Assembly (NCBI GenBank): GCA_947581795.1
Contig: CANPVS010000017.1
Location: 1 to 47,465 of the forward strand
Source of the DNA: an uncultured Oscillospiraceae bacterium
GTDB lineage: Bacteria; Bacillota; Clostridia; Oscillospirales; Oscillospiraceae
DNA length: 47,465 nucleotides
Reading direction: 5' to 3'
The position numbers and the translations under genes are program-made. Below are positions 8,781 through 19,087 of the stretch, piece after piece (the stretch's first letter is position 1; the number at the start of each line of letters is the position of its first letter). The notes below the pieces were generated by a model. The model ran no database searches. It was not told the origin of the DNA and worked only from the letters and a program-made list of their open reading frames with translations.

Positions 8781-10619
8781 ATGTGCGGTATCGTAGGATA
8801 CACAGGAAACGCCCCCGCCGTGCCCGTCCTGCTGGAGGGGCTGGAGCACCTGGAATACCGGGGCTATGACTCCGCCGGCGTGGCCGTGGTCAGCCGGGAC
8901 AAAGGCCTGCAGATCCAAAAGTGCAAGGGCCGGCTCCGCACCCTCCGGGAGAAGCTGGACAGCCTCCCGCCCCTGGAGGGGACGGTGGGCCTGGGCCACA
9001 CCCGCTGGGCCACCCACGGGGAGCCCAACGACGTCAACTCCCACCCTCATGTGAGCCAGAACGGCCGGGTGGCCATCGTCCACAACGGCATCATCGAGAA
9101 CTACGCCGAGATCAAGCAGTTCCTCCTGCACAAGGGCGTCGCCTTCCGTTCCGACACCGACTCGGAGGTGGTGGCCCAGCTGCTGGAATACTGCTTCAAC
9201 GACCACAGCGACCCGCTGGACGCGGTGTACGCGGTGCTGGACCGGCTGGAAGGGGCCTACGCCCTGGTCATCCTGTGCGCCGACCGGCCTGACATGCTCA
9301 TCGCCGCCCGGAAGGACGCGCCCCTGCTGCTGGGCTACGGGGACGGGGAGAGCTTCATCGCCTCCGACGCCACCGCCATCATCGCCCACACCCGGGACGT
9401 GGCCTACATGGAGGACGGCGAGGTGGCCGTGCTCACCCGGGCGGGCATCCAGGTCTTCGACCAGTACCGCCGGCCCGTGGAGAAGGAACACCACACCATC
9501 GAATGGGACGTGTCCGCCGCGGAAAAGGGCGGCTACCCCCACTTCATGTTCAAGGAGATCATGGAGCAGCCGGAGGCCCTGCGGCAGACCATCTCCCCCC
9601 GGCTCAAGGGCGGGGAGCTCTGCTTCGACGAGCTGCCTCTCACAGACGAAAAGCTCCGCTCCTTTGACCGGATCTACCTGGTGGCCTGCGGATCCTCCTA
9701 CCATGTGGGCATGGTGGGCAAGTATAACCTGGAGCGGTTTCTGCGCCTGCCTGTGGAGGTATGCTTGGCGTCGGAATTTCGCTACAGCGCCCCCCTGGTG
9801 GATGAGCGTTCCCTGGTCATCGTCATCAGCCAGTCCGGCGAGACATTGGACTCCATGGCCGCCCTCCGGGAGGCCAAGGGTCTGGGCGGGTATATCCTCG
9901 CCATCGTGAACGTGGTGGGATCCTCTATCGCCCGGGAGGCGGACGCGGTCCTCTACACCTGGGCCGGTCCGGAGATCGCCGTGGCCACCACCAAGGCCTA
10001 TTCCACCCAGCTGGCGCTGCTGACCATGTTCGGCCTGTGGATGGCGAAACGGCTGGGCCGGGCGGACGGGGCGGACTACGCCGCCGTCACCGCGGAGCTG
10101 GAGCTTCTGCCCGGAAAGCTGGAGAAGGTCCTGGCCGACACGGGCATATATCAATACCTGGGCAGCCAGTATTTCAGCCGGGACTGCGTGTTCTTCATCG
10201 GCCGGAATCTGGACTATGCCCTGGGCCTGGAGGGATCGCTGAAGCTGAAGGAGATCAGCTATCTCCACTCCGAGTCCTACGCCGCCGGGGAACTGAAGCA
10301 CGGCACCATCTCCCTCATCGAGCCGGGCACTCTGGTGGTGGCCCTGGCCACCTACGGCGCCCTCATTGACAAGGCCGTGTCCAATATCGTGGAGGTCCGC
10401 TCCCGGGGCGCGGAGGTGGTGGCCCTCACTACTGAGAGCCTGGCCGGGAAACTGGAGGGCATCGCCACCTATACCATCGCCATCCCCGACACCCACCCGG
10501 CGCTGCAGCCGAACCTGGGCGTGGCGCCCCTGCAGCTTTTCGCCTACTACATCGCTCTGCAGCGGGGCTGCGACATCGATAAACCCAAGAACTTGGCCAA
10601 ATCTGTCACCGTGGAGTGA
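8781..10619 (+). CDS. glmS: Glutamine--fructose-6-phosphate aminotransferase (isomerizing)
   Basis: This enzyme makes glucosamine-6-phosphate from fructose-6-phosphate and glutamine, the first committed step to peptidoglycan amino sugars. The 612-residue protein begins MCGIVGYTG, where Cys2 becomes the N-terminal nucleophile after Met removal. GHTRWATHG and the rest of the Ntn-hydrolase domain follow (residues 1-~240). Two SIS sugar-isomerase domains come next (VACGSSYHVG, SQSGETLDS, then RNLDYALGLEGSLKLKEISY), and it ends DKPKNLAKSVTVE as the family does. It begins only 13 bp after pyrG, so no glmS ribozyme can lie directly upstream; its expression is tied to the pyrG promoter. Confidence 0.98.
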   Translation: MCGIVGYTGNAPAVPVLLEGLEHLEYRGYDSAGVAVVSRDKGLQIQKCKGRLRTLREKLDSLPPLEGTVGLGHTRWATHGEPNDVNSHPHVSQNGRVAIVHNGIIENYAEIKQFLLHKGVAFRSDTDSEVVAQLLEYCFNDHSDPLDAVYAVLDRLEGAYALVILCADRPDMLIAARKDAPLLLGYGDGESFIASDATAIIAHTRDVAYMEDGEVAVLTRAGIQVFDQYRRPVEKEHHTIEWDVSAAEKGGYPHFMFKEIMEQPEALRQTISPRLKGGELCFDELPLTDEKLRSFDRIYLVACGSSYHVGMVGKYNLERFLRLPVEVCLASEFRYSAPLVDERSLVIVISQSGETLDSMAALREAKGLGGYILAIVNVVGSSIAREADAVLYTWAGPEIAVATTKAYSTQLALLTMFGLWMAKRLGRADGADYAAVTAELELLPGKLEKVLADTGIYQYLGSQYFSRDCVFFIGRNLDYALGLEGSLKLKEISYLHSESYAAGELKHGTISLIEPGTLVVALATYGALIDKAVSNIVEVRSRGAEVVALTTESLAGKLEGIATYTIAIPDTHPALQPNLGVAPLQLFAYYIALQRGCDIDKPKNLAKSVTVE

Positions 10620-10624
10620 ACGAC

Positions 10625-12058
10625 ATGTCCAAAGATATTTACGAAAATCCCCTGTGCGCCCGCTATGCGTCCCGTGAGATGCAGCATATCTTCTCCCCCG
10701 ACTTCAAGTTCTCCACCTGGCGGAAACTGTGGATCGCCCTGGCGGAGAGTGAAAAGGAGCTGGGCCTGCCCATCACCCAGGAGCAGATCGACGAGATGCG
10801 CCAGCACATCGACGACATCGACTACGCCAAGGCGGCGGAGTACGAAAAGCGCCTGCGCCACGACGTGATGGCCCACATCCGCACCTACGGCGACGCCTGC
10901 CCCAAGGCCCGGGGCATCATTCACCTGGGGGCTACCTCCTGCTACGTGGGAGACAACACCGACATCATTCAGATGCGGGAGGCGCTGCGGCGCGTCCGCA
11001 CCCTGCTGGTGAACGCCATCGCCGCCCTGGCGGATTTCGCCGAGACGAATAAAGACGTGCCCACCTTGGCCTACACCCACTTCCAGGCCGCCCAGCCCAC
11101 CACCGTGGGCAAGCGGGCCTGCCTCTGGACCCAGGACCTGCTCATGGACCTGGAGCGGCTGGAGTTCGAGCTGGACCGGCTGAAGCTCTTGGGCTGCAAG
11201 GGCACCACCGGCACCGGCGCCAGCTTCCTGGAGCTGTTCGGCGGCGACGGGACGAAGGTGGTGGAGCTGGAGAAGAAGATCGCGGCCAAAATGGACTTCG
11301 CCGCCTGCATGCCCGTGTCCGGCCAGACTTACTCCCGGAAGGTGGACGCCTACGTGCTGAACGTGCTGGGCGACATCGCCCAGAGCATGTACAAGATGGC
11401 CCAGGACCTGCGGCTGCTGGCCCACATGAAGGAATTTGACGAGCCCTTCGAGGCCGAGCAGGTGGGCTCCTCCGCCATGGCCTACAAGCGCAACCCCATG
11501 CGCTGCGAGCGGGTGTGCTCTCTGAGCCGCTTCATCGTCAACACCGCCCGCAACACCGCCGACACCGCCGCGGCCCAGTGGCTGGAGCGGACGCTGGACG
11601 ACTCGGCCAACCGGCGCATCGCCCTTCCCGAGGCGTTTCTGGCCACGGACGGGGCCCTCACCCTGGTGATCAACGTCATCCGGGGCGGGCGGGTCTACCC
11701 CAAGGTCATGGAAAAGCACCTGAACGAGGAGATGCCCTTCATGGCCACGGAGAACATCCTCATGCACGCTGTGAAAGAGGGCGGGGACCGGCAGGAGCTG
11801 CACGAGGCCATCCGGCAGCATGCCCAGGCCGCCGCGGTGAAGGTGAAGCTGGAGGGCGGCGAGAACGACCTTCTGGACCGGCTGCTGGCCGACCCGGCCT
11901 TCCATCTGACCCGGGAGGACCTTAAAAAGGTCCTGGACGTGCGGAAATTCGTGGGCCTGGCCCCGGAGCAGACGGAGACCTTCCTCAGAGACTTCGTCCA
12001 GCCCGTACTGGCCAAATACGCCGGGGAGCTGGGCGTCGAGGCCGAGACAAACGTGTAA
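10625..12058 (+). CDS. purB: Adenylosuccinate lyase
   Basis: This cytosolic enzyme of the fumarase/aspartase superfamily cleaves SAICAR and adenylosuccinate, releasing fumarate, in purine synthesis. It has 477 residues from ATG 10625, which has a GGAG site at 8-bp spacing; a GTG at 10616 overlapping the glmS stop is less likely. The signature SSAMAYKRNPMRCE is intact, as are HLGATSCYVGDNTD and TLAYTHFQAAQPTTVGKR. The length and sequence type fit the longer PurB subgroup also seen in animals and some Clostridia. purA follows 34 bp downstream, so both AMP-branch enzymes are co-expressed. The released fumarate could enter the nearby fumarase/malic-enzyme module. Confidence 0.96.
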   Translation: MSKDIYENPLCARYASREMQHIFSPDFKFSTWRKLWIALAESEKELGLPITQEQIDEMRQHIDDIDYAKAAEYEKRLRHDVMAHIRTYGDACPKARGIIHLGATSCYVGDNTDIIQMREALRRVRTLLVNAIAALADFAETNKDVPTLAYTHFQAAQPTTVGKRACLWTQDLLMDLERLEFELDRLKLLGCKGTTGTGASFLELFGGDGTKVVELEKKIAAKMDFAACMPVSGQTYSRKVDAYVLNVLGDIAQSMYKMAQDLRLLAHMKEFDEPFEAEQVGSSAMAYKRNPMRCERVCSLSRFIVNTARNTADTAAAQWLERTLDDSANRRIALPEAFLATDGALTLVINVIRGGRVYPKVMEKHLNEEMPFMATENILMHAVKEGGDRQELHEAIRQHAQAAAVKVKLEGGENDLLDRLLADPAFHLTREDLKKVLDVRKFVGLAPEQTETFLRDFVQPVLAKYAGELGVEAETNV

Positions 12059-12092
12059 ACAAGCGAAATAGATATATAAGGAGCGTACCGAT

Positions 12093-13367
12093 ATGATCAC
12101 AGCAGTCGTTGGCATCAACTGGGGCGATGAGGGCAAGGGCCGCATGGTGGACCTGCTCAGCAGCCAGTATGACATCGTCTCCCGCTATCAGGGGGGCAAC
12201 AACGCCGGCCACACCGTGGTGAACGAGAGGGGCAAGTTCATCTTGAACCTGCTGCCCTCCGGCATCCTGCGGCCTGAGACCGTGAACGTGATGGGCCCCG
12301 GCATGGTGGTGGACCTGGGCCACCTGTCCGGCGAGATCGCCCGCCTGCGGGAAAAGGGCGTCCAGATCGGGCCCGAGAACCTGAAGATCAGCGACCGGGT
12401 CACCGTGTGCATGCCCTTCCACCCCCTGCTGGACGGCCTGGAGGAGGACCGCATGGGCGCGAAGAAGCAGGGCTCCACCCGCCGGGGCATCGGCCCGGTA
12501 TACTCCGATAAATACATGCGCAAGTCCATCCGCATGGGCGACCTGCTGTTCCCGGAGGTACTGAAGGACCGGCTGGCGGACATCGTGGAGTGGAAGAACC
12601 TCACCGTGCACAACGCCTACGGCCACGAGCCCATATCCGTCACGGAGATGTACGACTGGCTCATGGAAAACGGCGGGCCCCTGGTGGAGAACATCTGCGA
12701 CACCACCACCTTCCTCACCGAGGCCGTGGACGGGGGCAAGAGCCTCCTCCTGGAGGCCCAGCTGGGCGCGCTCCGTGACCTGGACTACGGCATCTTCCCC
12801 TACACCTCGTCCTCCTGCACCCTGGCCTCCTACGCCCCCATCGGCGCGGGCATCCCGGCCAAGAAGCTGGACAGCGTGGTGGGCATCACCAAGGCCTACT
12901 CCTCCGCCGTGGGCGGCGGCCCCTTTGTGTGCGAGTTTGAGGGGCAGGAGGCCCACGACCTGCGGGAGGCCGGCGGCGAGTACGGCGCGGCCACCGGCCG
13001 GCCCCGCCGGGTGGGCGGCTTCGACGTGGTGGCCAGCCGCTACGGCGTGCAGATGCAGGGCGCCACGGAGCTGGCCCTCACCAAGCTGGACGTGCTCTCC
13101 GGCTTCGAGAAGATCCCCGTGTGCGTGGCCTACGAGTACGAGGGCCAGCGCATCGACCGGTTCCCCCTGGAGCCGGTGCTGGAGAAGTGCAAGCCCGTCT
13201 ACGAGTACCGGGAGGGCTTCTCCGGCGACATCACCGGCTGCCGGAAGTTCGCCGACCTGCCCAAGGCCGCCCAGGCCTATATCCGCTACCTGGAGGAGGC
13301 GGTGAACTGCAAGTTCACCTACATCTCCGTGGGCGCGGACCGGGACGAGTATATCTACATGGGATAA
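12093..13367 (+). CDS. purA: Adenylosuccinate synthetase
   Basis: This enzyme catalyses the GTP-dependent joining of IMP and aspartate, the first step of the AMP branch. The 424-residue length is standard. Signature motifs are intact: the P-loop-like GINWGDEGKGRMVDLL at the N-terminus, RYQGGNNAGHTVV, then GSTRRGIGPVYSDK, and GVVGITKAYSSAVGGGPF in the centre with a C-terminal GCRKFADLPKAAQAYI. The start ATG follows AAGGAGCG. It is the last gene of the pyrG-glmS-purB-purA operon and is followed by a hairpin and a family A repeat. Confidence 0.98.
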   Translation: MITAVVGINWGDEGKGRMVDLLSSQYDIVSRYQGGNNAGHTVVNERGKFILNLLPSGILRPETVNVMGPGMVVDLGHLSGEIARLREKGVQIGPENLKISDRVTVCMPFHPLLDGLEEDRMGAKKQGSTRRGIGPVYSDKYMRKSIRMGDLLFPEVLKDRLADIVEWKNLTVHNAYGHEPISVTEMYDWLMENGGPLVENICDTTTFLTEAVDGGKSLLLEAQLGALRDLDYGIFPYTSSSCTLASYAPIGAGIPAKKLDSVVGITKAYSSAVGGGPFVCEFEGQEAHDLREAGGEYGAATGRPRRVGGFDVVASRYGVQMQGATELALTKLDVLSGFEKIPVCVAYEYEGQRIDRFPLEPVLEKCKPVYEYREGFSGDITGCRKFADLPKAAQAYIRYLEEAVNCKFTYISVGADRDEYIYMG

Positions 13368-13370
13368 AAT

Positions 13371-13393
13371 AAGAGGCCGCAAAGCGGCCTCTT
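13371..13393 (+). terminator. Hairpin after purA
   Basis: AAGAGGCCGC (13371-13380) and GCGGCCTCTT (13384-13393) form a 10-bp perfect stem with an AAA loop, 4 bp after the purA stop. The T run is short (only TT at the stem end), so it may be a weak terminator. Confidence 0.65.
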
Positions 13394-13404
13394 CACTAAT
13401 TTGC

Positions 13405-13518
13405 GCCTCCCTCTGACGAGGGAGGTGCCGAGCGAAAGCGAGGCGGAGGGAGAGAAGCCGTATATCTCTCCCCCAGTCACCGCCAAAGGCGGCGACAGCC
13501 CCCTCGTCAGAGGGGGCC
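13405..13518. repeat. Family A nested palindromic repeat, copy 1
   Basis: This 114-bp element is in inverse orientation relative to copies 2 and 3. Its left end (GCCTCCCTCTGACGAGGGAG, from 13405) and right end (CCCCCTCGTCAGAGGGGG, up to ~13516) are each self-complementary and also complementary to each other. Between them lie a GAAA-loop hairpin near 13428-13442, a GGAGGGAGAGA / CTCTCCCCC pairing, and a CGCC-AAA-GGCG hairpin near 13480-13495. It lies between purA and nadE. Confidence 0.85.
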
Positions 13519-13543
13519 TTTCAAACAGGAGGAGCAAATCACT

Positions 13544-14272
13544 ATGCGCGACTATAAAGAAGAATTTGATAAGCGGGTGGCGTTCATCCGCGAGACCCTG
13601 GAAAAAAGCGGTCAGAAGGGCATCGTATACGGAAACTCCGGCGGCAAGGACTGCACCCTGGTGGGCATCCTGTGCAAGGCCGCCTGCGATAACACCGTGG
13701 GCATCCTCATGCCCTGCGCCTCCCAGCGCAATTTCAGCATCGACCTGAACGACGGCAAAGAGGTGGCGGAAAAGTACGGCATCGAGACCCGCCTGGTGGA
13801 CCTTACCCCTGTGCGGGAGGCGGAGCTGGAGACCTTGAAGGGCGTCACGGATATGACGCCGGCGGCTATCGCAAACATCGCCCCCCGCCTTCGCATGACC
13901 ACCCTGTACGCCGTGGCCGGGGCCGAGGGCCGGCTGGTGGCGGGCACCGGCAACCGCAGCGAGGCCTACATGGGCTACTTCACCAAGTGGGGCGACGGGG
14001 CCTACGATCTGAACCCCATCGCGGACCTGACCGTGACGGAGATATACGAATTCCTGGCTTGGCTGGACGCGCCCATGTCCGTCCGCACCAAGGCCCCCTC
14101 CGCGGGGCTCTTCGAGGGTCAGACCGACGAGAAGGAGATGGGCGTCACGTACGCCGCCATCGACAAGTTCCTCCTCACCGGCGAGGCCGATGAGAAGGAC
14201 AAGGCGGTCATCGACAGGTTCCACCGGATCAGCGAGCACAAGCGCCAGCCCCAGGTCACCTACCCCGGATGA
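13544..14272 (+). CDS. nadE: NH3-dependent NAD+ synthetase
   Basis: This enzyme makes NAD+ from deamido-NAD+, ATP and ammonia in the cytosol. The 242-residue protein is an N-type ATP pyrophosphatase: the PP-loop reads VYGNSGGKDCTL (Cys where many homologues have Ser), and family segments PRLRMTTLYAVA, GTGNRSEAYMGYFTKWGDGA and PSAGLFEGQTDEKEMG are intact. It lacks a glutaminase domain, as expected of the ammonia-dependent form. The start follows AGGAGGAG. Its stop overlaps the fumarase alpha start by 4 bp (ATGA), suggesting translational coupling with the NAD-linked malate/fumarate module. Confidence 0.96.
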   Translation: MRDYKEEFDKRVAFIRETLEKSGQKGIVYGNSGGKDCTLVGILCKAACDNTVGILMPCASQRNFSIDLNDGKEVAEKYGIETRLVDLTPVREAELETLKGVTDMTPAAIANIAPRLRMTTLYAVAGAEGRLVAGTGNRSEAYMGYFTKWGDGAYDLNPIADLTVTEIYEFLAWLDAPMSVRTKAPSAGLFEGQTDEKEMGVTYAAIDKFLLTGEADEKDKAVIDRFHRISEHKRQPQVTYPG

Positions 14273-15033
14273 GCGTGCGGGAGCTGGAAGCCGGGCGGCT
14301 CACCGACGCCGTGGCAAAGCTGTACGTGCAGGCGTGCCTCGTCCTGCCCGAACCGGTGAAGGCGAAGCTCTACGCCTTCGGCAATCCCTACATCATCGAG
14401 AACTTCGAGAAGAACGGGATCATCCCCCTCTGCCAGGACACGGGCATGGCCGCCGTCTATCTGGAGATAGGTCAGGACGTGCACCTCACCGGCGACATCC
14501 CTGCCGCGGTGGACGAGGGCGTCCGCCGGGCGGTGAAGGAGGGGTATCTCCGCTCCTCTATCGTGGCGGACCCCCTGCGCCGGACAAACACCGGGGACAA
14601 CACCCCCGCGCTCCTCAACGTGGAGCTGGTGCCCGGCGATAGGGTGAAGGTCACCGTGGCCCCCCGGGGCTTCGGCTGCGAGAACAAGGGCCGGATCGCC
14701 ATGCTGGCCCCGGCCGACGGCGTGGAAGGTGTGAAGGCATTCGTGCTGGAGACGGCGAAGCTGGCCGTGCCCGACGCCTGTCCCCCGGTCATGATCGGCG
14801 TGGGGCTGGGCGGCAGCTTCGACCGGGCCCCGGCGCTGGCCAAAAAGGCCACGCTGCGGGAGGAGCCCAACCCGGACCCCTTCTACGCCGCCCTGGAGGA
14901 GGAGCTTTACCAGGCCACGAAGAAGTTTTCCATCGGCGTACACATTATTGCCGCCCCCACCCACATCGCGGGCCTGCCCTGCGCCGTATCCATCGGCTGC
15001 CACAGCCTCAGATACGCCAGCGAGGTGATATAA
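14269..15033 (+). CDS. fumA: Class I (Fe-S) fumarate hydratase, alpha subunit
   Basis: This 254-residue protein is the N-terminal half of an oxygen-sensitive [4Fe-4S] hydro-lyase that interconverts fumarate and malate. The three cluster cysteines are visible in LCQDTGMA, RGFGCENKGR and the segment DACPPVMIGVGLGGSFD. It is slightly shorter at the N-terminus than most family members (~280), but the core is complete. It overlaps nadE by 4 bp and is followed, after a family B repeat, by its beta partner. An L(+)-tartrate dehydratase alpha subunit (ttdA) is the main alternative; the adjacent malic enzyme favours fumarase. Confidence 0.88.
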   Translation: MSVRELEAGRLTDAVAKLYVQACLVLPEPVKAKLYAFGNPYIIENFEKNGIIPLCQDTGMAAVYLEIGQDVHLTGDIPAAVDEGVRRAVKEGYLRSSIVADPLRRTNTGDNTPALLNVELVPGDRVKVTVAPRGFGCENKGRIAMLAPADGVEGVKAFVLETAKLAVPDACPPVMIGVGLGGSFDRAPALAKKATLREEPNPDPFYAALEEELYQATKKFSIGVHIIAAPTHIAGLPCAVSIGCHSLRYASEVI

Positions 15034-15035
15034 AG

Positions 15036-15204
15036 TCGTTTGAAAGGGAGACCCTTTCAAACGAGAAGGCTTGCGGCCTGCTGCAGCGCACTCGCTTTGC
15101 TCGCACGTTTGCAGGCCGATAAGAGATTTTTCCGAGGTACACGCCCCCGGAAAAATCATCCCACTTTATTTGCGCCTGCGGGCGCAAACTCTGCGAGGCC
15201 ATTT
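15036..15204 (+). repeat. Family B hairpin repeat, copy 1, with 88-bp nested insertion
   Basis: The element fills the whole gap between the two fumarase subunits. It begins with a perfect 13-bp stem (15036-15048 with 15052-15064; TCGTTTGAAAGGG) and ends with the hairpin TTTGCGCC-TGCG-GGCGCAAA (15169-15188) and CTCTGCGAGGCCAT. Relative to copy 2, bases 15070-15157 are extra; they form two more stems (CGGCCTGC 15074-15081 with 15111-15118; GATTTTTCCG 15125-15134 with 15148-15157). Confidence 0.75.
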
Positions 15205-15206
15205 TT

Positions 15207-15743
15207 ATGAACCAAGAAAAACATATATCCACCCCTCTCACCGACGAGGCTATAAAGAGCCTCCATGCCGGGGACCAGGTCCGCATCACGGGCGTCATCT
15301 ACACCGCCCGGGACGCGGCCCACAAGAAGCTGGCGGCGCTTTTGGAGGCGGGCCGGTCCCTGCCCTTCGACCCGGCGGGACAGATCATCTACTACACCGG
15401 CCCCACCCCGGCGCCCCCGGGACGGCCCATCGGCTCCTGCGGGCCCACCACCTCCTACCGGATGGACAAGTACACCCCCGCCCTGCTGGCGGCGGGCGTC
15501 AAGGGCCTTATCGGCAAGGGCCGCCGGGGCCCGGCGGTGCTCGACGCCATCCAGACGCACACCTGCGTCTACTTCTCCGCCGAGGGCGGCTGCGGGGCGC
15601 TGCTGGCCAACTACGTGAAGACCTGCGAAGTGGTGGCCTTCCCGGACCTGGGCACCGAGGCGGTGCACAGGCTCACGGTGGAAAACTTCCCCGTCAGCGT
15701 CTTCTGCGACTGCGAGGGCAATATCTACTCGCCCTATCTTTGA
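15207..15743 (+). CDS. fumB: Class I (Fe-S) fumarate hydratase, beta subunit
   Basis: This 178-residue C-terminal half completes the fumarase with the alpha subunit at 14269-15033. Family segments are GDQVRITGVIYTARDAAHKK near the N-terminus, YYTGPTPAPPGRPIGSCGPTTSYRMD in the middle (split here by the known catalytic region), then GLIGKGRRG and VYFSAEGGCGALLANYV. The ATG comes directly after the family B repeat (TCTGCGAGGCCAT...), so the ribosome site may lie partly in repeat sequence; no strong AGGAGG is visible just before it. Tartrate dehydratase beta is the alternative assignment. Malic enzyme follows 15 bp downstream, giving a fumarate-malate-pyruvate path in one transcript. Confidence 0.88.
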   Translation: MNQEKHISTPLTDEAIKSLHAGDQVRITGVIYTARDAAHKKLAALLEAGRSLPFDPAGQIIYYTGPTPAPPGRPIGSCGPTTSYRMDKYTPALLAAGVKGLIGKGRRGPAVLDAIQTHTCVYFSAEGGCGALLANYVKTCEVVAFPDLGTEAVHRLTVENFPVSVFCDCEGNIYSPYL

Positions 15744-15757
15744 TAAGGAGCACACCC

Positions 15758-16930
<1,173 letters not shown>

Positions 16931-16942
16931 GGCCCCATGCAA

Positions 16943-16977
16943 ATACCCCTCCGTCGTCTGACGGAGGGGTATTTTTG
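16943..16977 (+). terminator. Rho-independent terminator after malic enzyme
   Basis: ATACCCCTCCGTC (16943-16955) pairs with GACGGAGGGGTAT (16960-16972), followed by TTTTGT. The loop-proximal TCTGACGGAGGGG resembles the arms of the family A repeat and may derive from one. Confidence 0.9.
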
Positions 16978-16994
16978 TCGTCATTTCGGGTCTG

Positions 16995-19040
16995 TTACCG
17001 CCTATTGCGCAGCACCTGGATCAGCACCACCACAGCGGCTCCCAACGCGACGCCGCAGCCGCAAAGAGCGATCCACACCGCCGTATTGCTCCCGCCGGAG
17101 GCAGGGGCCTGGGTGGGCGCGGGCGTGTCCGGGACCACCGTGGGCAGCGGCTCCACGGTTGGCAGGGGCTCCACCGTAGGCAGAGGCGTGGCCGTCGCGG
17201 TGGGCACCGGTGTGGCCGTCGGCGTGGGCATCAGCGTGGGCGTGGGCGGAGCCGTCCACACCGCCGCGGCCGGTACGGGCGTTGCCGTAGGCACAGGCGT
17301 TGCGGTGGGTACGGGCGTCGCAGTAGGCGCGGGTGTGGCCGTGGGCACCGGGGTCGCCGTAGGGACGGGAGTGGGCGAGACCGTGGGCGTGGGTGTCGCA
17401 GTAGGCGCGGGCGTGGCCGTCACGGGAGACACCGCCGCCGGGACCGCCGAAGGCATGGGTGTCGCCGTGGTCGTAGGCGCGGGCGTGGCCGTTGGAGCTG
17501 CGGTCGGCTTAGGCGTAGGCTCCGGGGTCGGCTCGGGTGTGGGTTCCGGGGTCGGCTCGGGTGTGGGTTCCGGCGTCGGCTCGGGCGTGGGTTCCGGCGT
17601 CGGTTCCGGCGTGGGTTCCGGCGTGGGTTCCGGCGTGGGCTCCGGCGTCGGTTCCGGCGTGGGCTCCGGCGTCGGTTCCGGCGTGGGCTCCGGCGTCGGT
17701 TCCGGCGTGGGCTCCGGCGTGGGCTCCGGCGTCGGTTCCGGGGTCGGCTCCGGCGTGGGTTCCGGCGTCGCCGTGGGGATCAGCATGGTCCCCACCGCCA
17801 CACGGGTATCGGTGGCGTCGCAGCGGTCGCAGACCGCCGTCTCGGTGCCGTCCGCCTCAAAGGTGGCGTCGTTATTGTACACATAGTTGGTGAAGCTGTG
17901 GCCCAGGGGCTCCCCTTCCGCCACCTCGCGGGAGGTGGTGTATTCCGCCCCGTCCAGCTGGACCGTCACGGTATAAGACGCGATGCCGGACTCGGTGCAG
18001 GTGGGCTCCGCGACCGTCTCGATCACCGTCTCGCCGGTGACGGTAGTGACGGACCCGTCATAGATACAGGTGAACGCCGCCTCGGCGCTCATGCCGTCCT
18101 CCGCCCAGGTCCACTCCGGCTCGCCCCAGGTGTGGCAGGCCTCGAAACCGCCGTCCATATAACGGACCTCCACCGGCGCGCCGCCCACATAGATGAGGTG
18201 CTGGCCGGCCGGCAGATAGAGATAGAGGTCCATGTCGCCGCCGTCCCCGGCGGCCTCATGGCCGGAGGGGGCCCACGGAGCGTCATCCACCGTCACGTCC
18301 TGCTGCCAGGCGTTGGGCACAGTCAGGGGGTACAGGGGCTCCTCCGCGGCGTTCTTGGGGCGGAAGCTCTGGCCGCCCTTCACGGAGCCGCCGTTGATAT
18401 AAACGTCCCCGTCATGGATGGGCAGGTCGGTCGTTTCCTCCTCCAGGGTGATGGTGCCGCCGTTGATGGTGAGCTTGCCGCACTTCTCCTCCTGGAACTC
18501 GCCGCCGATGGCGCCGCGGCCGCCTGTGGCCGTGGCTGTCAGGGCGCCGCTTCCCTTTGTCTGCCCCCAGATGGTGAGGGAGCTTCCCTCGGGCAGATAG
18601 ACGCCCTCCTTGGCCGTCAGTTCATAGCCGTCGGCCAGGATCAGGTCCACCTTGCCGGACACGGTGACGCGGCCTTCGATGGTCACGTCCTCCCGGACAA
18701 TATACCAGCCCTCGGTCCAGGAAGTGACGGTCCCGTCCACTGCCAGGGCCTGGGCTGTGGTCTTCTCCCGGTCCTCCAGGGGGTCGAAGTAAGCCGCGTC
18801 CCAGACGGTATCCGGTATCGCCGGACCGGGCTCGGTATAGACGTCCGCCATGGGCACGTCGGCGGGCTCCTCCTCCGGGGCCAGTTCCTGCGGGGCGTCC
18901 TCCGGGGGCGCCTCCTCCACGGGCCCGGCCTCCTGGGACGGCGCCTCCTCCCGGAGCCTGCCGGGGGCTGCGCCCAGCAGCAGGCACATGAGCGCTGCGA
19001 TCAGCGCCAGGGCAAGGATCCTGCGCGTAGTCGTTGCCAT
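16995..19040 (-). CDS. Cell-surface protein with beta-helix-like head and long Pro/Thr stalk
   Basis: The protein has 681 residues from ATG 19040, with a perfect AGGAGG site upstream. Residues 1-24 are a signal peptide ([20 protein letters not shown]). Residues ~95-210 show repeated strand-turn units typical of right-handed beta-helices ([24 protein letters not shown]). Residues ~385-415 carry the [20 protein letters not shown] ... [10 protein letters not shown] motif common in Clostridia surface proteins. Residues ~420-645 are a stalk of Thr-Pro-Glu-Pro repeats and then PTATPV-type repeats. A C-terminal membrane helix ([20 protein letters not shown]) ends in LRNRR, with no LPXTG sortase signal. 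It is therefore probably anchored in the membrane, with the stalk crossing the wall. The ligand is unknown. Confidence 0.82.
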   Translation of the reverse strand: MATTTRRILALALIAALMCLLLGAAPGRLREEAPSQEAGPVEEAPPEDAPQELAPEEEPADVPMADVYTEPGPAIPDTVWDAAYFDPLEDREKTTAQALAVDGTVTSWTEGWYIVREDVTIEGRVTVSGKVDLILADGYELTAKEGVYLPEGSSLTIWGQTKGSGALTATATGGRGAIGGEFQEEKCGKLTINGGTITLEEETTDLPIHDGDVYINGGSVKGGQSFRPKNAAEEPLYPLTVPNAWQQDVTVDDAPWAPSGHEAAGDGGDMDLYLYLPAGQHLIYVGGAPVEVRYMDGGFEACHTWGEPEWTWAEDGMSAEAAFTCIYDGSVTTVTGETVIETVAEPTCTESGIASYTVTVQLDGAEYTTSREVAEGEPLGHSFTNYVYNNDATFEADGTETAVCDRCDATDTRVAVGTMLIPTATPEPTPEPTPEPTPEPTPEPTPEPTPEPTPEPTPEPTPEPTPEPTPEPTPEPTPEPTPEPTPEPTPEPTPEPTPEPTPEPTPEPTPKPTAAPTATPAPTTTATPMPSAVPAAVSPVTATPAPTATPTPTVSPTPVPTATPVPTATPAPTATPVPTATPVPTATPVPAAAVWTAPPTPTLMPTPTATPVPTATATPLPTVEPLPTVEPLPTVVPDTPAPTQAPASGGSNTAVWIALCGCGVALGAAVVVLIQVLRNRR
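17515..17768 (-). repeat. Tandem 12-bp repeats encoding Thr-Pro-Glu-Pro
   Basis: About twenty copies of a degenerate 12-bp unit (plus strand GGCTCCGGCGTC and variants) encode the TPEP stalk of the surface protein, residues ~425-508. The unit length is a multiple of 3, so copy-number change keeps the frame. A looser 18-bp repeat encoding PTATPV-like hexapeptides follows at ~17200-17450. Confidence 0.92.
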
Positions 19041-19087
19041 ATCGGTCCCTCCTGATGTCATATTTGCTCCCGCTCCCGGGAGATATG

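Noticed and set aside
13405..13518. CRISPR array or insertion sequence
   Set aside because: No regular spacing of repeats with unique spacers and no transposase; the structure is a single nested palindrome.
15071..15757. N-terminal extension of malic enzyme in the same frame
   Set aside because: It overlaps fumB in another frame, contains repeat sequence, and the ATG at 15758 has a TAAGGAG site and the family's normal start.
16975..17886. Plus-strand Gly-Ser-Val repeat open frame ([10 protein letters not shown])
   Set aside because: It is the reverse complement of the Thr-Pro-Glu-Pro codons of the minus-strand surface protein, with no ribosome site; the minus-strand protein has a signal peptide and membrane anchor.
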